Position numbers and translations under genes: made by a program
Shown: piece by piece, positions 60,234-64,000 of the stretch
Layout: each line of letters begins with the position of its first letter
Position numbering within the stretch: position 1 is the stretch's first letter
The notes under the pieces: model-generated
Database searches by the model: none
What the model saw: only the letters and a program-made list of their open reading frames with translations
Told to the model about the DNA's origin: nothing
Source of the DNA: Bacteroidales bacterium
GTDB lineage: Bacteria > Bacteroidota > Bacteroidia > Bacteroidales > P3
Length of the DNA: 64,000 nucleotides
Direction: 5' to 3'
Assembly (NCBI GenBank): GCA_017522065.1
Contig: JAFXAD010000043.1
Coordinates: forward strand, 39,988 to 103,987

Positions 60234-61322
60234 ATGATGAATGAATTTTTATTGTCCCTTTTGTCCTCCTCAACAGTGTCTGGCTTTGAGGAAAATGGAT
60301 GTGAATTGTTTGAAAATTACCTTAAGCAATATGTAGACGAACACCATCGTGATATTGTTGGCAATAGTATTGTAACGTTGAACAATCAAGAGAATTGCGA
60401 TTCAATACTTATTGAGGCGCACATTGATGAAATAGGTTTTCAAGTATTATATATAGGAGAAGATGGAGGAATATACCTTCGAGCCAATGGTGGCGTAGAC
60501 ATGCATTGTATTCCTGGAAGTCAAGTTGAAATACATGGAAAAGAAGGAACTGTAAGTGGCATCATAGGGAAAACACCTATTCACCTTTTAACTAATAATG
60601 AACGTGATAAAATTATTGAACTGTCTAATCTTTGGGTTGATACAGGTCTTGATGTTGAGGATGTAAAAAAGAAGGTAAGAGTCGGCGACGTTGTTTCTTT
60701 CAAGTCGAATATTGAGTTTTTGGGTGAACACCGAATTACATCAAAGGCATTGGATGATAAAGTAGGCGTATTTATTGTTGCGGAGGTCATTCGTTACCTT
60801 TCAAATTATCGAGAGCATTTAAACTGCAAGGTTGCTGGTGCTGCCACTGTACAAGAGGAAACAGGATGCAGAGGAGTTCAAACTAGTTGCTTTTCTATAA
60901 TGCCAGACATTGCAATAAGTATAGATGTTGATTTTGCAACCGACGTTCCGGGATGCCCTAAAAACAAGTACGGAGATGTGAGTTTAGGGAAAGGAGTAGT
61001 TGTTTCATATTGTCTGGATAGCGACATTTCTATGGCAGATGAAATGATTAGTATAGCTGAAGAAAAAGGTATTCCTTTTCAGTTATCTGCTCGTCCACAA
61101 GCTACAGGAGGAACTAATGCTTCAAGAACTCGATTTATGGGATCAGGCATCAGAACTATATTGTTGGGTATACCATGTCGCTATATGCATACACCTGTAG
61201 AAATGTGTGATTTAAGGGATGTCGAGGCCGCCATTAGATTGATTGTTGAATATATCAAGAAACTTTCTGATACTCAAAATATAGCAGGTGTTTACCACAG
61301 AAACTATCAACAGTTAACGTAA
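60234..61322 (+). CDS. M42 family metallo-aminopeptidase
   Basis: 362 residues. Metal ligands of the family are recognisable: H63 and D65 in EAHIDEIGF, the bridging Asp in SKALDDKVG (174-175), catalytic Glu and ligand in VQEETGCRG (208-209), Asp in SIDVDFATD, and H319 in RYMHTPVE. M42 enzymes form large tetrahedral assemblies that trim short peptides from the N-terminus. As the last gene of the operon it may trim leader remnants or recycle the peptide. Confidence 0.88.
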   Translation: MMNEFLLSLLSSSTVSGFEENGCELFENYLKQYVDEHHRDIVGNSIVTLNNQENCDSILIEAHIDEIGFQVLYIGEDGGIYLRANGGVDMHCIPGSQVEIHGKEGTVSGIIGKTPIHLLTNNERDKIIELSNLWVDTGLDVEDVKKKVRVGDVVSFKSNIEFLGEHRITSKALDDKVGVFIVAEVIRYLSNYREHLNCKVAGAATVQEETGCRGVQTSCFSIMPDIAISIDVDFATDVPGCPKNKYGDVSLGKGVVVSYCLDSDISMADEMISIAEEKGIPFQLSARPQATGGTNASRTRFMGSGIRTILLGIPCRYMHTPVEMCDLRDVEAAIRLIVEYIKKLSDTQNIAGVYHRNYQQLT

Positions 61323-61763
61323 TTAATATTCGCTCTATTGATATTAATGACTGGTTTCCGGTTTAATGTACAAAAATAAGTATAATTTTTTGGGGGCGGA
61401 TTTGCCTCGTATGTCAAAAAAATTTTTTATTAGCATTAATTTTTGTGCTGAGCTTGATACGATATTGACATTCAATATAAATAAACTCTGTATATGACTA
61501 ATTGGCAAATGTGTTATAAGAAATACGGTTTTTTTATCCCTTCCGTCACAAGTATTCAATGTTTAATAAATAATGGTAGCTGATTTTAATTATCAGATAT
61601 ACAATTGTATGTTTTGAGGACGAATTATACAGACTTGTATATTATCATCTTTTCTGTAAAATTTGTCATTTTGTATGGATTAATGGAATTAAATTATGGC
61701 GGTATGTCCGTTGTTGACTCTGAATAGTCTTGGTGTGTAGAAGTTTGTGCGATTGGCATTTTG
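61323..61763. other. AT-rich non-coding gap at the right border of the island
   Basis: About 440 bases between convergent genes. I find no gene, no clear terminator and no repeat matching the left border. TTTTTTGGGGGCGGATTTGC at about 61387 is the only GC-rich patch. Confidence 0.5.
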
Positions 61764-62894
61764 TCAATATTTTTCCGCCAGCCATCGGGAGAAGAACACA
61801 TCGTTGATGCTGTACTGGGTTTTGCCATCGGATATGTTTTCATCAACGAGGTTTTTCTCTATAAGGGAGGTTAGCGTACGGTTCACTGATGACGGGTTGC
61901 CGAGATGATGCTTGCGGAGGAATTGACGTGCGGATATTTGTTCGACTTCGCCTTCTTTGGCAATGGCTATCAGTAGGTTCCACTGGCCTGAGGTCAATAG
62001 CTGCTGATACTGTCCGAAAACGACAGCGTCCGATTGAAGTATTTGGGCGGCGGCTTCCTTTACAAGGCTCGTGTCCACTTTTTGTCCGGCCAAATTGAAC
62101 GCCGTATGGCATAGCCTTTGAGTGAAGTAGGTGTGTGCCTTTGTCCAGTCGAGGATGTATCTGACAGCATCATCGTCAATGTTTTTCCCTGCAGCTGTAA
62201 AGTTGTGCTTGATGAAATCAGAATATACTGTATGGTCAATTTTTTGTAGGTTCAAGAATTCTGTGCTGCGATAGAACGGGTTGCGCTCCCCGCTGAATAT
62301 ATCCAGCATCATGTGACGTTTGCTGCCACAATATAGAAAAGTGACGTCGTTCAGTTTCTGAATGATTGTGCGCAGTAGAGCCTCTACATTTTTTTCCGGG
62401 TATTCCCGAATCTGTTGAAACTCGTCTATAGCCAACAGGATTTTCTCGTTCTGATTGTCAAGGAAAGTGAGTAATCCTTTCAGGGTCTGTTGCCGTTCTT
62501 CTTCGTTTTGCAACGTCAGCTGTATTTGTGGTGCCGATGTCAATGGGTCGTAAGTTATTACGGGACGCAAAGACTTGATGAATATGAGGAATTTTTTTCC
62601 GATGTTGCTTTTGGGGGGCAGAGACTCCATTATTGCTTCGGAAATAACTTTGACAAGATCTTCCAAAGTGCGTGTTGCAAATATGTCTACATATATTGGT
62701 ACAATCGGGAGCTTTTGAGTCTTTATTTCGTCGAAAAGCCTATATATTAGGCCAGTTTTCCCAATGCGCCTCTGTGCTATCAAGGTTGTGTCGGCACCGG
62801 ATATGCAATTGGAAATAAGCTGTTCAAGCTCCTTTTGACGGTCACAAAACAGTTCTTTTGTCTTATATGCTCTGAATATAAAAGGGTTATCCAT
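61764..62894 (-). CDS. AAA+ ATPase (archaeal-type ATPase_2 family)
   Basis: 376 residues from the ATG at 62894 (MDNPFIFRAYKTKELFCDRQ); an ATG 12 codons upstream overlaps the promoter. Walker A is atypical, LIAQRRIGKTGLI. Walker B is ILLAIDEFQQI and the sensor CGSKRHMMLDIFSG. The C-terminal half is a winged helix (ISARQFLRKHHLGNPSSVNR, TLTSLIEKNLVDENISDGKT) that probably binds DNA. Function unproven; many copies occur in Bacteroidetes as solitary accessory genes. Its promoter carries its own repeat. Confidence 0.87.
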   Translation of the reverse strand: MDNPFIFRAYKTKELFCDRQKELEQLISNCISGADTTLIAQRRIGKTGLIYRLFDEIKTQKLPIVPIYVDIFATRTLEDLVKVISEAIMESLPPKSNIGKKFLIFIKSLRPVITYDPLTSAPQIQLTLQNEEERQQTLKGLLTFLDNQNEKILLAIDEFQQIREYPEKNVEALLRTIIQKLNDVTFLYCGSKRHMMLDIFSGERNPFYRSTEFLNLQKIDHTVYSDFIKHNFTAAGKNIDDDAVRYILDWTKAHTYFTQRLCHTAFNLAGQKVDTSLVKEAAAQILQSDAVVFGQYQQLLTSGQWNLLIAIAKEGEVEQISARQFLRKHHLGNPSSVNRTLTSLIEKNLVDENISDGKTQYSINDVFFSRWLAEKY

Positions 62895-62919
62895 GATGAT
62901 TGTTGGCTGGTTTACAATG

Positions 62920-62973
62920 CAAATATACACTTTTTTTTACATTTCACAAAATGTGGAACACAAAATGTGAAAT
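62920..62973 (-). promoter_or_regulatory. Promoter with CACAAAATGTG double operator
   Basis: On the minus strand TTTG (62947-62950), exactly 19 bases, TATATTTG (62920-62927). Overlapping and just beyond the -33 box are two copies of CACAAAATGTG (62945-62955 and 62959-62969), 14 bases apart, framed by TTTCACA and TGTGAAA arms. The ATPase's winged helix may bind them. Confidence 0.7.
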
Positions 62974-63030
62974 ATTGTAATATGTGGTGTGCTTTGATTT
63001 CTAAAGCTGTGGGTGTTTGTGTGCCCGAAA

Positions 63031-63068
63031 CAAGAAGAGCCCCGCACAATTGTGCGGGGCTCTTCTTG
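63031..63068. terminator. Bidirectional terminator (perfect 38-bp palindrome)
   Basis: CAAGAAGAGCCCCGCACAA followed directly by its complement (63031-63068). It lies 53 bases after the stop of the barrel protein gene on the minus strand. Confidence 0.85.
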
Positions 63069-63121
63069 TGCAGTTGGGCGCTCTGTAGGGGCTGGCTGCA
63101 TATACACTCGTAGGCGTGGCG

Positions 63122-63832
63122 TCAGAACTTGAAGGTCACGCCGATGGTGATGTTTCTCCAGTATTCGTCGAGGCTGGTTTCGAGCAGGTCGAGCTGCAGG
63201 CCGTTGCTGCTGTTGGAGTAGACTACGTCGTTGTCGAGGCGTGTCTCTTTGCGGTTGCTGTATATCCAGCCCAGAAGGTTGAGGTTGAGGTCGATGTTCA
63301 CGTGCTTGTCGAGCTCGTAGGTGATGCCGGGCTTGATGGTGAAGTCGAAGGTCTGCAACTTGGCGTCGTAGGCTCCTGGGCCGGGCATTGCCGGTGCGCC
63401 GCCAACACCGGGAGTGGCTCCAGGACCTGGGTTCATATACCTGGGCGAGTAGCCGAACATGGCTTCTGCCTCGGCAAAGAGGATCCAGTGTTTGTACTTC
63501 ACAATGTTGAAGTGGACGTAGGGGCCAATGCGGTAGGTGCGCTTTGTTCCGATGTCGGACAGCTGGCCGGCGGCGTTGAGTTCGTAGCGGTGGTCGAGCG
63601 AGAATCCGTAGGTGATACCGATGCGCCAGCGGTCGTTGATGTTGTAGCCGACGAAGGGCTCGATGCGGTATTCGCGCAGCTTGTTGGTCACATTGTCGCC
63701 GGTTTTGTCGGTGCTTTGGCTGAAATGTCCTGTTCCGCCAACGACCCATTTGTAGTTGGTGTAGTCTTGAGCTTGAGCTCCTGCGGCTAAGGCCATAAAA
63801 GTCATAGCCAGTGTCAATAATGTTTTTTTCAT
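63122..63832 (-). CDS. Outer-membrane beta-barrel protein
   Basis: 236 residues with a signal peptide (MKKTLLTLAMTFMALAAGAQ). About eight amphipathic strands (YRIEPFVGYNINDRWRIGIT, YRIGPYVHFNIVKYKHWILF, FDFTIKPGITYELDKHVNID) and a C-terminal Phe (IGVTFKF) fit a small OmpA/OmpW-type barrel. One loop (about 130-152) is Pro/Gly-rich (NPGPGATPGVGGAPAMPGPG), probably exposed at the surface. Ligand unknown. Confidence 0.85.
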   Translation of the reverse strand: MKKTLLTLAMTFMALAAGAQAQDYTNYKWVVGGTGHFSQSTDKTGDNVTNKLREYRIEPFVGYNINDRWRIGITYGFSLDHRYELNAAGQLSDIGTKRTYRIGPYVHFNIVKYKHWILFAEAEAMFGYSPRYMNPGPGATPGVGGAPAMPGPGAYDAKLQTFDFTIKPGITYELDKHVNIDLNLNLLGWIYSNRKETRLDNDVVYSNSSNGLQLDLLETSLDEYWRNITIGVTFKF

Positions 63833-63851
63833 GTTTGTATGTTATTATGAA

Positions 63852-63888
63852 GGGGTTTTAGGGTTTTAGGGTTTGAGGGTTTGAGTAA
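63852..63888. repeat. GGGTTTTA / GGGTTTGA array
   Basis: About five copies of GGGTTTTA or GGGTTTGA immediately upstream of the barrel protein gene, the same family as the arrays at 36404 and 46916. Confidence 0.85.
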
Positions 63889-64000
63889 CCCTTTCCTCGA
63901 CAATTCTGTAAAAGCAGCAGAAAACAAAGATGTTGTTTATTTTGCTGAGATGCCAAGTGACCAGGAAATAAATGCTTCTTCTGAGGAAAGTATTCCGAAT
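63889..64000. other. Edge fragment, open on both strands
   Basis: The last 112 bases look coding but the strand is unclear. The plus frame reads SNPFLDNSVKAAENKDVVYF, then AEMPSDQEINASSEESIPN, but has no ATG start. The minus frame reads IRNTFLRRSIYFLVTWHLSK, then INNIFVFCCFYRIVEERV, and stops inside the repeat array, as several real genes here do. More flanking sequence is needed. Confidence 0.3.

Noticed and set aside
36404-63888. GGGTTA arrays as telomere or chromosome-end sequence
   Set aside because: They are short, internal, degenerate and scattered between ordinary genes of a bacterial chromosome.

Overview
The window looks like a chromosomal piece of a Bacteroidales bacterium, probably uncultured. 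The evidence is Bacteroidetes-type promoters (TTTG, about 19 bases, TAnnTTTG), type IX secretion (T9SS) C-terminal sorting domains, lipoproteins with a DUF4292/TPR pair, a cauliflower-type RNase HI, IorA/IorB, a GxxExxY protein and DUF4143-type ATPases. Most genes are on the minus strand. I found no rRNA, tRNA, CRISPR array or intact insertion sequence.

Layout. 1-3436: the start of a GH2 beta-galactosidase behind a secreted propeller-amidase protein. 3552-6302: rsgA and a CoA-transferase preceded by a cobalamin riboswitch. 6452-12091: accessory genes, namely an AAA+ ATPase, an ECF sigma factor with a membrane protein, a lipoprotein and a wHTH-Fic protein, with operator-like repeats. 12092-23290: envelope proteins, transporters, iorAB, a radical SAM enzyme, prmC and rnhA. 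23336-26447: the rplM-rpsI-rpsB-tsf block. 26449-33431: a THUMP-like methyltransferase with a triplicated 5' end, a GxxExxY protein, a sugar nucleotidyltransferase, tadA and a lipoprotein operon. 33531-49426: two T9SS proteins and housekeeping genes (yicC, apbE, rlmD, rpmH, secG, a RecD-like helicase, HU, fmt, ribH, an M23 peptidase, rpoN). 49427-61763: an AT-rich island. 61764-64000: an ATPase and an outer-membrane barrel protein.

The island is the most interesting part. It opens with a promoter- and terminator-bounded RNA that folds into a long rod (6S-like), followed by three unrecognised genes. Then comes a tightly packed operon: a 38-residue peptide ending in a Cys- and Asp-rich tail, a hairpin, two radical SAM/SPASM enzymes, three different methylthiotransferase-type radical SAM enzymes, a one-pass membrane protein, an S9-type hydrolase and an M42 aminopeptidase. 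I read it as a ribosomal peptide (RiPP) pathway in which five radical SAM enzymes modify one small precursor. I do not recognise it as a described system.

A second theme is low-complexity DNA. GGGTTA-like, CTCCGTTCTCACAT and GTTAAAG arrays sit right at gene ends and often supply the stop codon. A similar tract appears to have inserted into rsgA, and a 122-131 bp unit has tandemly copied the 5' end of a methyltransferase gene, creating two identical upstream mini-ORFs.
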